From a gamma proteobacterium symbiont of Ctena orbiculata (lineage in GTDB: Bacteria > Pseudomonadota > Gammaproteobacteria > Chromatiales > Chromatiaceae), in NCBI GenBank assembly GCA_003094555.1, contig NATW01000129.1, forward strand, positions 1 through 46,714: a stretch of DNA of 46,714 bases. Direction: 5' to 3'. Under the pieces are notes generated by a model. The model was not told the DNA's origin and searched no databases. It worked only from the letters and a program-made list of their open reading frames with translations. The position numbers and the translations under genes were made by a program. Of this stretch, positions 18,083 through 26,041 are shown one piece after another. Every line of letters starts with the position of its first letter. The first letter of the stretch is position 1.

Positions 18083-19357
18083 TTAACGGATATTGATGAC
18101 TGTCTGGGTAACGGCATCCGCAGTGGTGATGACCTGCGCATTGGCCTGGAAGTTACGTTGTGCGGTAATCAGATTGACCAGTTGCTTGGCCAGATCCACG
18201 TTTGAGTTCTCCAGCGCACCGGACTGAATCAGACCGAAGCTGCTGGTACCGGCCTCACCCAACTGTACGTCGCCGGAGGCGAAAGACTCTGCCCAGCTGG
18301 TATCGCCGATCTGGCGCAGCCCCTGGTTATTGCTGAAGCGGGCCATGGCGATCTTTCCCAATGGCTCTGATTGACCGTTGGTGAAGCGGGCGAATACCAC
18401 CCCGGTACCATCCACGTCCACACCGCTCAAGCGTCCCGAGGTAAAACCATCCTGACTCAACTCATTCACGGAAAAGCCTGAACCGAATTGGGTGGTTGCA
18501 CTGTAATCAAAAGTCAGGGTGGTGATATCCGCAGCGCCACCGCCCGGGTTGAAGGTGTCGATCGCCACGTTACCCAAGGCATCCACATCGCCCACACCGG
18601 TATCCAGGGCACCCGCGGTGGTGAATTGGACATCCGCAAAGGCGTTACCACCCACTGTGACATTCACCCCGTCCACGAAGGTAAAGACATTCCACTGGTT
18701 ATCCGCCACCTTGCTGTAAAACATGGTTGTGGTATGCGCTGTTCCCAGGGAATCATAGATAGTGGTCGCGGTGGAGTGATTGTAGCTCTGGGGATCCGGC
18801 GGAAAGGTAAAGGTAGCCGCTGTCGGATCGAGGGTGACCACAGGCGGTTGTTCCGCCGCGCTCAAATTGAGGTTCGCATCGATATCGCTGGTAGCCTGTG
18901 GCGTACCGGAGACCACGGGTAGATTCAGATCACTGGTATCACCGGTGTTGAACAGGGTTCCGGTGGTGCCGATACGGGGAAAGATCTGCACCCTGGCACC
19001 GGTATGATCAACCACGTTGCCATCCCGGTCCACGCTAAAGGCGCCAGCACGGGTATAGGTCGTGTCACCGGCGGTATCCTCCATCACGAAGAAACCCTCT
19101 CCGTTGATCGCCAGATCCAGGTTGTTGGAAGTAAATTCAGTGCTGCCCTGGGCAAACTGTTGTGCAACCCGGGTGACGCGAACGCCCCTTCCCGGTACTG
19201 AACTGCTGACATCACTGATGGAATTTGCATAGATATCGGCAAACTCGGCACGGGATTCCTTGAAACCGACTGTACTTGCATTGGCGATATTGTGCCCAGT
19301 CACATCAAGGTCGGTGGATGCCGCATCCAATCCACTAAGCGCTATACGAAATGCCAT
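18083..19357 (-). CDS. flgE: Flagellar hook protein FlgE
   Basis: FlgE polymerises into the hook. The 424 residues begin with ALSGLDAASTDLDVTGHNIAN and end in NSNVDLAKQLVNLITAQRNFQANAQVI-like sequence, both diagnostic. The ANGxFFVMEDT-like segment GEGFFVMEDTAGDTTYTRAGAF marks the hook/rod domain. It lies 60 bases after flgD, whose scaffold it needs, and is followed by an intrinsic terminator. Confidence 0.95.
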   Translation of the reverse strand: MAFRIALSGLDAASTDLDVTGHNIANASTVGFKESRAEFADIYANSISDVSSSVPGRGVRVTRVAQQFAQGSTEFTSNNLDLAINGEGFFVMEDTAGDTTYTRAGAFSVDRDGNVVDHTGARVQIFPRIGTTGTLFNTGDTSDLNLPVVSGTPQATSDIDANLNLSAAEQPPVVTLDPTAATFTFPPDPQSYNHSTATTIYDSLGTAHTTTMFYSKVADNQWNVFTFVDGVNVTVGGNAFADVQFTTAGALDTGVGDVDALGNVAIDTFNPGGGAADITTLTFDYSATTQFGSGFSVNELSQDGFTSGRLSGVDVDGTGVVFARFTNGQSEPLGKIAMARFSNNQGLRQIGDTSWAESFASGDVQLGEAGTSSFGLIQSGALENSNVDLAKQLVNLITAQRNFQANAQVITTADAVTQTVINIR

Positions 19358-19417
19358 CTCTGTTCTCCTGTCTCTTCACTGTATGCAAGCAACGCTGGCA
19401 GCATTGTTGCTGATGTT

Positions 19418-20095
19418 CTATTGAATCTGTGCCACGTCATTCATGGAGATCTGACCAAGGCCACTCAGGTTGAGCTGAATACCCCCTGAGCCACCCAGAT
19501 TGACACTCTCCACCTCTGCGGATACCAGGGTGCTGGGGGCCATCTCAGCATCATCCACATTGGCAATCGCACTCACCTGATAGAGTCCGTCACCCACATA
19601 GTCGCCGGCATCGTCATAACCGTCCCAACTGAAGGCGACCTGACCGGCATCGTGGGTACCGAGTTGTAATTCACGCACCAGTTCACCGGACTGACTGGTA
19701 ATCATCACCCGCACATTGGTTGCCGATGAGGGAAGCACGACACTGCCCTGCAATGGCTCTCCACTGGTTAACGCACCGACACTGCTCTCAACCAACACAT
19801 CATGACCCACCAGGGTTGCCGCTTGCAGGGCCTGATCGGAAGTCAGCGCAGCGCGCAGTTCATTGAACGAGCTATTTAAGTCATCGATACCGGATACCGT
19901 GGCAAACTGGGATACCTGGGTCGCCATTTCCGAGTTTTCCATCGGTTTGAAAGGGTCTTGATGGGTCAACTCGGTGACCAGGAGTTGCATGAAGTCCTCC
20001 AGTCCCAGCTGTCCTTGCTGCTTTTCCTCTTGAATGCTGTTGTTGGTCAGACCGATATCTTCATACAGATCGTATTGGCTGGTGATGGCTGTCAT
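19418..20095 (-). CDS. flgD: Flagellar hook-capping scaffold FlgD
   Basis: FlgD caps the growing hook. The N-terminal motif LGLEDFMQLLVTELTHQDP followed by MENSEMATQVSQFA is diagnostic; a FlgD Ig-like/Tudor region follows (GQVAFSWDGYDDAGDYVGDG-type, near residue 150). I set the start at the ATG at 20095 (225 residues). The frame stays open for 120 further bases, but those residues are unlike the family and lie inside flgC. Confidence 0.94.
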   Translation of the reverse strand: MTAITSQYDLYEDIGLTNNSIQEEKQQGQLGLEDFMQLLVTELTHQDPFKPMENSEMATQVSQFATVSGIDDLNSSFNELRAALTSDQALQAATLVGHDVLVESSVGALTSGEPLQGSVVLPSSATNVRVMITSQSGELVRELQLGTHDAGQVAFSWDGYDDAGDYVGDGLYQVSAIANVDDAEMAPSTLVSAEVESVNLGGSGGIQLNLSGLGQISMNDVAQIQ

Positions 20096-20105
20096 GGTTA
20101 TCTCC

Positions 20106-20525
20106 TTACTGGCCCATGCGAAGGGTGGCGAGCAGTAGCTGTTTGGCTGAGTTAGCCACTTCCACATTCCCCTGATAGGAGCGTGAAGCGGAGAGCATGT
20201 TCGCCATCTCCTCAACCATGTTTACGTTCGGACGAAAGATATAACCCTCCTCGTTGGCAAGGGGGTGATCGGGTGCGTACTCCTGCACCAGGGGCGCCTG
20301 ACTCTCCACAACCCCCGCCATCCGCACACCACTCGCCGCCGCGTCCGGATTGGACGGGTCCAGCAGGGTCTGGAATACCGGCTGTCTGGAGCGATAGGTC
20401 TGGTCGAGACTGCTGCTCACTGCATCGGCGTTGGCCATATTGCTGGAGACGAGATTGAGACGCAGACTCTGTGCGCTCATACCCGATGCAGCCGTATCAA
20501 ATATTTTGAAGAGAGACATGCTCAT
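20106..20525 (-). CDS. flgC: Flagellar proximal rod protein FlgC
   Basis: FlgC is a proximal rod subunit. The 139 residues match the family: FDTAASGMSAQSLRLNLVSSNMANA at the start and the C-terminal PNVNMVEEMANMLSASRSYQ. The ATG overlaps the flgB stop (ATGA), indicating translational coupling. An in-frame ATG two codons later is a possible alternative. Confidence 0.95.
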   Translation of the reverse strand: MSMSLFKIFDTAASGMSAQSLRLNLVSSNMANADAVSSSLDQTYRSRQPVFQTLLDPSNPDAAASGVRMAGVVESQAPLVQEYAPDHPLANEEGYIFRPNVNMVEEMANMLSASRSYQGNVEVANSAKQLLLATLRMGQ

Positions 20526-20911
20526 TCACCCTTGATTGCTTTGCGTATGCCACTGATCTTGCTGTTGATGAAGCTCAGACTCGCCTGATACTCAACCGCA
20601 TTGCTGCTGTATGCCACATGCTCCCGCTCGGTATCCACCGTATTGCCGTCCAGTGACGGCTGCATAGGGGTGCGGTAGAGCAGTTGCGAGGGAGGCACAG
20701 GACCTGATTCAGGCTGAATATGTTGATTGTCAGTGGTCCTCAAACGAGTAGAACTGTTCATTTCACTGTTTAGAAGTGCCTTGAAATCGAAATCCCGGGC
20801 CTTGTAACCGGGGGTGTCGGCATTCGCCAGATTCGCGGCAAGCACCTCGGCTCGCTGCGAACGCAGCACCAATGCCCTTTCATGTATTCCAAACAGATCG
20901 TCGAAGTTCAT
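20522..20911 (-). CDS. flgB: Flagellar basal-body rod protein FlgB
   Basis: FlgB is the rod subunit nearest the MS ring. The family motif QRAEVLAANLANADTPGYKARDFDF is present near residues 19-43. The start is the ATG at 20911 (129 residues), which has GGAG 8 bases upstream. An open frame reaching further upstream would run through the sigma-54 promoter and is not coding. First gene of flgBCDE. Confidence 0.94.
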   Translation of the reverse strand: MNFDDLFGIHERALVLRSQRAEVLAANLANADTPGYKARDFDFKALLNSEMNSSTRLRTTDNQHIQPESGPVPPSQLLYRTPMQPSLDGNTVDTEREHVAYSSNAVEYQASLSFINSKISGIRKAIKGE

Positions 20912-20944
20912 GGATAGCTCCACAGCTCTCTTTGCCACTGAAGA

Positions 20945-20961
20945 TGCAGGGAGCGTGCCAA
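20945..20961 (-). promoter_or_regulatory. Sigma-54 promoter of flgBCDE
   Basis: The minus strand reads TTGGCACGCTCCCTGCA, a near-perfect match to TTGGCACG-N4-TTGCA with 10 bases between GG (20958-20959) and GC (20946-20947). Predicted start near 20934, giving a 23-base leader. Confidence 0.85.
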
Positions 20962-21012
20962 ACCTGTTCGCTGCTGTATTGGGAGGAGAAAGGGACTTTT
21001 TACACCAGGAGT

Positions 21013-21050
21013 GCGGCAATCGGATGCCGCATCACGGCAAGCTTTGCCGT
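21013..21050 (-). other. Tandem hairpins after cheR
   Basis: Two adjacent inverted repeats: ACGGCAA/TTGCCGT (21034-21050, 3-base loop) and GCGGCA/TGCCGC (21013-21030, 6-base loop). The first directly touches the cheR stop codon. No U-run follows. They probably separate the cheV-cheR transcript from flgB, as a Rho-dependent or processed 3' end. Confidence 0.45.
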
Positions 21051-21884
21051 TTAGGACTTCAAACGATACGAGATGCCGCCGTGACCCACCTTCATCTCAA
21101 AACGATCGGTCAGCTGGTTGATCGATTCGGTGGACCCCAGAAACAGATAGCCTCCTGGATTCAATGCGTTAGCCATCCGGTCGACAATATCCCGCTTCAA
21201 TTCATTGGAGAAGTAGATGAGTACATTACGGCAGAAAATGACATCGAATTTTCCCAGGCCGTGATAGCTGCTAGCCAGGTTCTGAGAACTGAAACTGACC
21301 CGGCGCTTGATCTCGGGCTTTACTTCGAGACAGCGCTCTTTGGGCAGGAAGAACCTGTTTTTTTGTTCCTGGGTAAGGCCCCGTTCAACGGCGAGACCAC
21401 AGTAGACACCTGCGCGCGCCTCATCCAGCATCTTGCTCGAGATATCGGTAGCGACAACCTGCACCGGCCTGGCCGAGGGTTTCAAGGTTTGAAACTCCTG
21501 TGAGATCATGCTGATGTTGTAAGGCTCCTGACCACTCGAACAGGCAGCTGACCAGATACGTATCGCACCGCCTCGTTGCTGATTCAGATCAGGCAGAATG
21601 GTCTCTTTCAACAAAATGTAGTGGCCAATATCCCGAAACCAGAAGGTTTCATTGGTGGTCATGGCATCGATGACCTTCACCTTCAGGCGTGTATGGGCCG
21701 GTGATCGAATCAGATCCATCAAGGCGCCCAGAGAATCGACCTGCGCCTCTTTTATAATACTATTCAATCTACTGGAGACCAGATACTCCTTTCCACTGCC
21801 CAGTAAGATCCCGCATGCCTGCTGCAGAAAAGACTTGAACGACTCATACTCCGCCGATGAAATGGTGGCTGACCGCTGATACAT
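21051..21884 (-). CDS. cheR: Chemotaxis protein methyltransferase CheR
   Basis: CheR uses SAM to methylate glutamates of chemoreceptors. The 277 residues include the N-terminal helical domain, TTNETFWFRD (76-85), the SAM-binding IWSAACSSGQEPYNISM, and the CRNVLIYF motif. No beta-subdomain pentapeptide partner is visible here. It lies 38 bases after cheV, a common arrangement next to flgB in polar-flagellated gammaproteobacteria. Confidence 0.96.
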   Translation of the reverse strand: MYQRSATISSAEYESFKSFLQQACGILLGSGKEYLVSSRLNSIIKEAQVDSLGALMDLIRSPAHTRLKVKVIDAMTTNETFWFRDIGHYILLKETILPDLNQQRGGAIRIWSAACSSGQEPYNISMISQEFQTLKPSARPVQVVATDISSKMLDEARAGVYCGLAVERGLTQEQKNRFFLPKERCLEVKPEIKRRVSFSSQNLASSYHGLGKFDVIFCRNVLIYFSNELKRDIVDRMANALNPGGYLFLGSTESINQLTDRFEMKVGHGGISYRLKS

Positions 21885-21922
21885 GTTGTTGATTTTCTAG
21901 TTACTTTATTCAGGTAAAACAA

Positions 21923-22840
21923 TTAGGCCAAGCGTTTAATGCGCTCGGTAACACGGCTGACCAATTCATCTGGCATGAACTTGGCGAGAAAATGATCGGC
22001 ACCCACCTTTTTCACCATGCTCTCATTGAATACACCACTCAATGAAGAGTGCAGGATGACATACAGATCTGACAGTTTGGGATTGTCCCGTATCGCCGTC
22101 ACCAGCGAGTAGCCGTCCATTTGCGGCATTTCAATATCGGAGATTACCATGGCCAACCAATCATTTAAGTTACCCTCTTCCGACCACTCGAGGAGTAGTT
22201 TCAGCGCTTCGCTGCCATCTTTCGCCAGCACCGCCTCTATGCCTATCTCGTTCAAGACCTTTTTGATCTGATTGCGCGCCACCATTGAATCGTCAACCAC
22301 CAGAATCTTCAACTTGCTCAGATCTGCACCTGTCTCCTCCACAGGCTGAGTCAAATCCTCATCGATACCCAACACTTCACTGAGTACCTTCTCCACATCG
22401 ATGATTTCAACCAGCATATCATCGATTTCGGTGACTGCAGTCATATAACTGCTGCGCCCCAATCCCTTGGGTGGGGGCAGAATATCCTCCCAGTGAGTGT
22501 TGACAATACGTTCGACACTGCCAACCAGAAAGGCGAGCTGTCGACGATTGTATTCGGTAATGATGATGAAATAGTCCGTTGCTTTCTCCATCCTTGGGCC
22601 GCCTATGGCGTTACTCAGATCCATCACCGGTATATTGTTGCCCCTGAGAGAGGCGACACCGCGAATAACCGGGTTGGAACCGGGTAATTCTGTGAGATGA
22701 GGACACTGTACGACCTCTTTCACTTTAAACACATTAATGCCGAAGACCTGGCGTCCCTGCAACCGAAAAAGCAACAATTCCAATCGGTTCTGTCCGGCTA
22801 GTTTGGTTCGTAAATCGACATTGTCCAAGACGCCAGCCAT
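21923..22840 (-). CDS. cheV: Chemotaxis coupling protein CheV
   Basis: CheV joins a CheW-like coupling domain (residues about 18-160) to a receiver domain (about 177-300). The receiver has the acidic pair DD183/184 in ILVVDDSMVARNQIKKVL, the phospho-acceptor D235 in VISDIEMPQMDGYS, and the conserved Lys in HFLAKF. It couples receptors to CheA and probably serves as a phosphate sink. A sigma-28-type site lies upstream at 22883-22909. Confidence 0.95.
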   Translation of the reverse strand: MAGVLDNVDLRTKLAGQNRLELLLFRLQGRQVFGINVFKVKEVVQCPHLTELPGSNPVIRGVASLRGNNIPVMDLSNAIGGPRMEKATDYFIIITEYNRRQLAFLVGSVERIVNTHWEDILPPPKGLGRSSYMTAVTEIDDMLVEIIDVEKVLSEVLGIDEDLTQPVEETGADLSKLKILVVDDSMVARNQIKKVLNEIGIEAVLAKDGSEALKLLLEWSEEGNLNDWLAMVISDIEMPQMDGYSLVTAIRDNPKLSDLYVILHSSLSGVFNESMVKKVGADHFLAKFMPDELVSRVTERIKRLA

Positions 22841-22882
22841 GGTTTTTGCACCCCGTGGTTCGAGAAGTTCATTACATAGAGT

Positions 22883-22909
22883 ATGGCGGCTTTAACGGAG
22901 TGACCTTTA
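22883..22909 (-). promoter_or_regulatory. Sigma-28 (FliA) promoter of cheV-cheR
   Basis: The minus strand reads TAAAGGTC-N11-GCCGCCAT. The TAAAG and GCCG cores are perfect at the right spacing; flanking positions are weaker. Confidence 0.55.
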
Positions 22910-22950
22910 ATGCTACGAGCCATAGTCCGATTTGCACTGCTCAATATCAC

Positions 22951-22964
22951 GGCATGGTGATTGC
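22951..22964 (+). promoter_or_regulatory. Sigma-54 promoter of flgA
   Basis: The plus strand reads GGCATGGTGATTGC: GG and GC are 10 bases apart and the CA, G and TT positions of GGCACG-N4-TTGC match. Predicted start about 22976, 24 bases before the flgA ATG. Confidence 0.7.
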
Positions 22965-22999
22965 ATATATTTTAAGCAATCAATCGAGAGACCAAGATC

Positions 23000-23713
23000 A
23001 TGCTACGGAAAAAGGTGATAATTGAGACACTGCTGGCAATGCTCCTGTTCACGGCCACGGCAATCAGTCACGGGGCGAATGGGCTCCATCAGTCCCATGA
23101 CTCAATCGCCGATGCAGTCAAGGAGTATCTGCTGCAAAGCGTGGCGAAGCAGAACAGCCATGCAAAGATTGTCATTACACCCCTGGATCACCGCCTCAAA
23201 CTGAGCCAATGCGATAGCCCATTGCAGACCTTCAGTCCACCCGGCGGGAGTAAAATGGGGCGTACCTCGGTGGGTGTTCGCTGTGAGAGCCCGGCACCCT
23301 GGTCGCTGTATGTCTCCGCCAAGGTCGGTCTCGAATTACCGGTGGTGATCGCGACCCGGGATCTGGCCAGGGGCCAGGCAATCACCAAAGCCGACGTGAA
23401 ACTGGAAATTTCAGATACCACTCACCTGCTTAGAGGTTATTATGAATCCGTCGATGAGATCGTCGGCCGGACCCTGAAGCGCACACTCCGCAGGGGCAAG
23501 GTCGTTACACCTTCTCTGCTGGTGGTGCAAAAGACCGTCGCACGGGGTGAACAGGTCACCATACTGGCGGCCGCGGGCAACATCGAAGTGCGCATGCAGG
23601 GCAAGGCGATGAAAAACGGTAATCCGGGCGACTTGATACCGGTGGTGAATGTAAAATCGAAGAAAAAGCTGCAAGCACGAGTCATCTCGGAAGGGCTGGT
23701 AAGGGTGGACTGA
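23000..23713 (+). CDS. flgA: Flagellar P-ring assembly chaperone FlgA
   Basis: FlgA is a periplasmic chaperone for P-ring (FlgI) assembly. A signal peptide spans residues 1-26 (LLAMLLFTATAISHGA). The SAF-type domain follows: LPVVIATRDLARGQAITKADV, then GRTLKRTLRRGKVVTPSLL, and the C-terminal VARGEQVTILAAAGNIEVRM. Length is 237 residues. It is transcribed divergently from cheV and followed by flgM and flgN. Confidence 0.94.
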   Translation: MLRKKVIIETLLAMLLFTATAISHGANGLHQSHDSIADAVKEYLLQSVAKQNSHAKIVITPLDHRLKLSQCDSPLQTFSPPGGSKMGRTSVGVRCESPAPWSLYVSAKVGLELPVVIATRDLARGQAITKADVKLEISDTTHLLRGYYESVDEIVGRTLKRTLRRGKVVTPSLLVVQKTVARGEQVTILAAAGNIEVRMQGKAMKNGNPGDLIPVVNVKSKKKLQARVISEGLVRVD

Positions 23714-23770
23714 ACACAATTTGAGGCTGATTCCCGGGGAATCTAACTCTCGAGTAAGGGAGTCAGCAAC

Positions 23771-23797
23771 TAAAGTAACTGTGCCAGAAGTCGATAT
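23771..23797 (+). promoter_or_regulatory. Sigma-28 (FliA) promoter of flgMN
   Basis: The plus strand reads TAAAGTAA-N11-GTCGATAT, against TAAAGTTT-N11-GCCGATAA. Predicted start near 23804, 27 bases before flgM. It would let FliA drive its own inhibitor. Confidence 0.75.
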
Positions 23798-23830
23798 TTT
23801 GAGTAAGCGACAAGTAAACGAGGATAAGCC

Positions 23831-24139
23831 ATGGCGGTTGAAATCAATAGTCTCTCCAGCAGTAATCTGAAGGGTACGGGAGACAGTGGTCTGGTGACAC
23901 GCTCTGGCTTGCCGGGAGGCAAACGTTCCGCCACATCCACAACCTCCCGTAAGGATCGGTTTGATATGACCGGTTCTGCCGGCAAGCTGTTGGAACTGGA
24001 GGCACGCATCGCGGCAATGCCCATCGTCGATGCGCAGAAGGTGGAGGCTGTGCAGAAAGCCCTTGCCACCGGTAGCTTCACCATCGATCCGCAGACCGCA
24101 GCGGATAAGATGTTGGCAATGGAACTGTCACTGCCCTGA
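23831..24139 (+). CDS. flgM: Anti-sigma-28 factor FlgM
   Basis: FlgM binds and inhibits FliA until it is exported through the finished hook. The 102 residues have the typical disordered N-terminus (IN-SLSSSNLKGTG) and a C-terminal FliA-binding part (LLELEARIAAMPIVDAQKVEAVQKALATG, then IDPQTAADKML). A sigma-28 site precedes it and flgN follows 5 bases later. Confidence 0.93.
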   Translation: MAVEINSLSSSNLKGTGDSGLVTRSGLPGGKRSATSTTSRKDRFDMTGSAGKLLELEARIAAMPIVDAQKVEAVQKALATGSFTIDPQTAADKMLAMELSLP

Positions 24140-24144
24140 CTCCC

Positions 24145-24630
24145 ATGAACTACTCATCCGAGGCCGCTGAGGCCTTCGTCAAAATCCTGGATAATGAGAT
24201 TGAGCAGTCCCAACGGCTGCTCGATCTGCTGCGTGCGGAACATGCCCTGTTGCAAAAGGGATCACCGCAACAGCTACAGGACCAGCTGGAGCAGAAAAAA
24301 CAACAGCTGACACAGGTGGAAGCCGCTGTGCTTGCACATAACCGGTTCATCGAACAACAGGGACTTGTTGCGGACAAGCAAGGGACAGAAACCTTTATCC
24401 AGCAATGCAGCGACAATCAGCGAGCGGCCGCCACCTGGCAGCGATTCACCGCCCTGCTGGAGGCGTGCCACAAGCAGAATGAGATCAATGGCGGAGCCGT
24501 TCAACTCAATCAGCGCCATGTCACCCAATCACTGGATATCCTGCATGGCATCAGTCAAAGCGACAAGACCTACGGCGCTTCCGGTGAATCGAAGCCCAAC
24601 TCCACCTCAAAGTCATTGGGTAAGGCCTGA
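24145..24630 (+). CDS. flgN: Flagellar export chaperone FlgN
   Basis: FlgN escorts the junction proteins FlgK and FlgL to the export gate. The 161-residue protein is helical and rich in Gln and Glu; identification rests on position after flgM, size, and a long coiled-coil-like N-terminal helix (EQSQRLLDLLRAEHALLQ). No clear ribosome site precedes the ATG, so translation is probably coupled to flgM. Confidence 0.85.
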   Translation: MNYSSEAAEAFVKILDNEIEQSQRLLDLLRAEHALLQKGSPQQLQDQLEQKKQQLTQVEAAVLAHNRFIEQQGLVADKQGTETFIQQCSDNQRAAATWQRFTALLEACHKQNEINGGAVQLNQRHVTQSLDILHGISQSDKTYGASGESKPNSTSKSLGKA

Positions 24631-24671
24631 TCCCGCATTCAGTCAGCATCAGGTAGTGGTTCAGAGGTCCC

Positions 24672-25298
24672 TCAAAACCGGCATAGTCCAGAATATTCAC
24701 GCTGCAATCGTTCCAGATCCTGGGGTCTATCCAGATCCCAGAGTGGCGCCAACTCCCGCCAATGCCAGCCCAATTCAGAGAACACCTGTCTGGTCGATGC
24801 CGCCACATCGCCGCCACCCCAGTTGTGTCCCTCGAAAAGACGTCTGTGGTAGCTATTCAGACCTAGCAGGACATAACCTCCATCCTCGGCTGGCCCCAGC
24901 ACCGCCTCTTCGCCCTCGCTCAACCAACGCGCGGTCTGCTCTATATGGGGTAAAGCCAATGCGGGACAGTCCACCCCAACCAGTATGATATGGCGATGAC
25001 GGGTAAGGGCCTGTTGTGTAGCCAGCCCCATCCGCGCTCCCAGATCATCACCTTGCTGCAGGTGGATAGGCAACTCATACTCAGCGGCAAGTTGTTGCCA
25101 CAGGGGATGCTCACGATCCGGGGTCACCCAGAGTTCCGTCGCATACGGGGTTTGCCTGCAAGTCCAGTCGACCAGGCGTAACAGAAGTCGGATATAGAGC
25201 TGGGTCGCCGCCGCCTCGCCAATAGCGGGAATCAGGCGTGTTTTCACTGCACCCACAGCAGGCGTCTTGGCAAAGATCAGGATTGCACACTGCTGCAT
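24672..25298 (-). CDS. TIGR04282-type glycosyltransferase (DUF2064)
   Basis: A nucleotidyl/glycosyltransferase-like protein of 208 residues. Motifs are ILIFAKTPAVGAVKTRLIP at the N-terminus, VGVDCPALALP, and GPAEDGGYVLLGL, all characteristic of the rSAM/selenodomain-associated transferase 1 family. Donor and acceptor are unknown. The start is the ATG at 25298, 7 bases after the upstream gene stops. It is the third gene of the arsS cluster and convergent with flgN. Confidence 0.85.
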   Translation of the reverse strand: MQQCAILIFAKTPAVGAVKTRLIPAIGEAAATQLYIRLLLRLVDWTCRQTPYATELWVTPDREHPLWQQLAAEYELPIHLQQGDDLGARMGLATQQALTRHRHIILVGVDCPALALPHIEQTARWLSEGEEAVLGPAEDGGYVLLGLNSYHRRLFEGHNWGGGDVAASTRQVFSELGWHWRELAPLWDLDRPQDLERLQREYSGLCRF

Positions 25299-25305
25299 GA
25301 CCGGT

Positions 25306-25992
25306 TCAGCCCGGCACTGCTGGATAGAGCCTGACAAGGTATTTGGGACTGATACCGATCCAATAGGCGAAGCGCAGCATCCACATCAGCATAATGGTGC
25401 GGATAATCCCCTGTGACTCCCAGCGACGGCTGGAGGTTACCAGGGGGCCAGGCAGACAAACCCCGGAGGTGAGTCGTTTCAGGCGTCGACTTATGGCGAT
25501 GTCCTCCATCAGCGGTTGTTCAGGAAACCCCCCTACCTTTTCAAACAGCTGGCGATGCATAAAGATGCCCTGGTCCCCGGTTGCGATGCCACTGAAACAG
25601 GAGCGCCAATTCATCATCCGCTCAATAATCCGGAACAGGGGCTGAACGCCGCTCAGCCTGACATCGAAACGCCCCCACCTCGGCTCGCTGCCGACAGCCT
25701 GCAAAATGGCACTCCCCATAGCGTCTCCAACCCTGCTGTCGGCATGCAAGAACCAGTAGATATCCCCGCATGCCTCCATGGCACCACTATTCATCTGCCG
25801 CGCCCTTCCCGGTGACACATGCAGCACTCTGTCCACATAGGATTGCACATTCCCAATCAACGCCAGATCACGGCTGCCACCATCAACCAGAATCAACTCA
25901 TGGCCAGCCCCGCGCAATGGTTGCAGATCCATCAAACAGCGCTCTAAACCCGGCCCCTCATTCAGGCAGGGGATAATAATGCTTATCATCAT
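25306..25992 (-). CDS. TIGR04283-type glycosyltransferase, family 2
   Basis: A 228-residue family 2 glycosyltransferase. Visible are ISIIIPCLNEGPGLERCL, the nucleotide-binding ELILVDGGSRD, the FLHADSR motif that supplies the metal-binding acidic residue, and FPEQPLMEDIAISRRL. It belongs to the rSAM/selenodomain-associated transferase 2 family and is regularly found with ArsS-type radical SAM proteins. Start at the ATG at 25992; a second ATG follows at once. Confidence 0.87.
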   Translation of the reverse strand: MMISIIIPCLNEGPGLERCLMDLQPLRGAGHELILVDGGSRDLALIGNVQSYVDRVLHVSPGRARQMNSGAMEACGDIYWFLHADSRVGDAMGSAILQAVGSEPRWGRFDVRLSGVQPLFRIIERMMNWRSCFSGIATGDQGIFMHRQLFEKVGGFPEQPLMEDIAISRRLKRLTSGVCLPGPLVTSSRRWESQGIIRTIMLMWMLRFAYWIGISPKYLVRLYPAVPG

Positions 25993-26041
25993 TGAGTCGT
26001 TGTTGTGAAGACCAGACACCACCAAATCCCGGTAAATCGGA

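Noticed and set aside
24626-24653. CCTGAT/ATCAGG inverted repeat between flgN and the glycosyltransferase gene as a terminator
   Set aside because: Only a 6-bp stem with a long loop and no T-run on either side.
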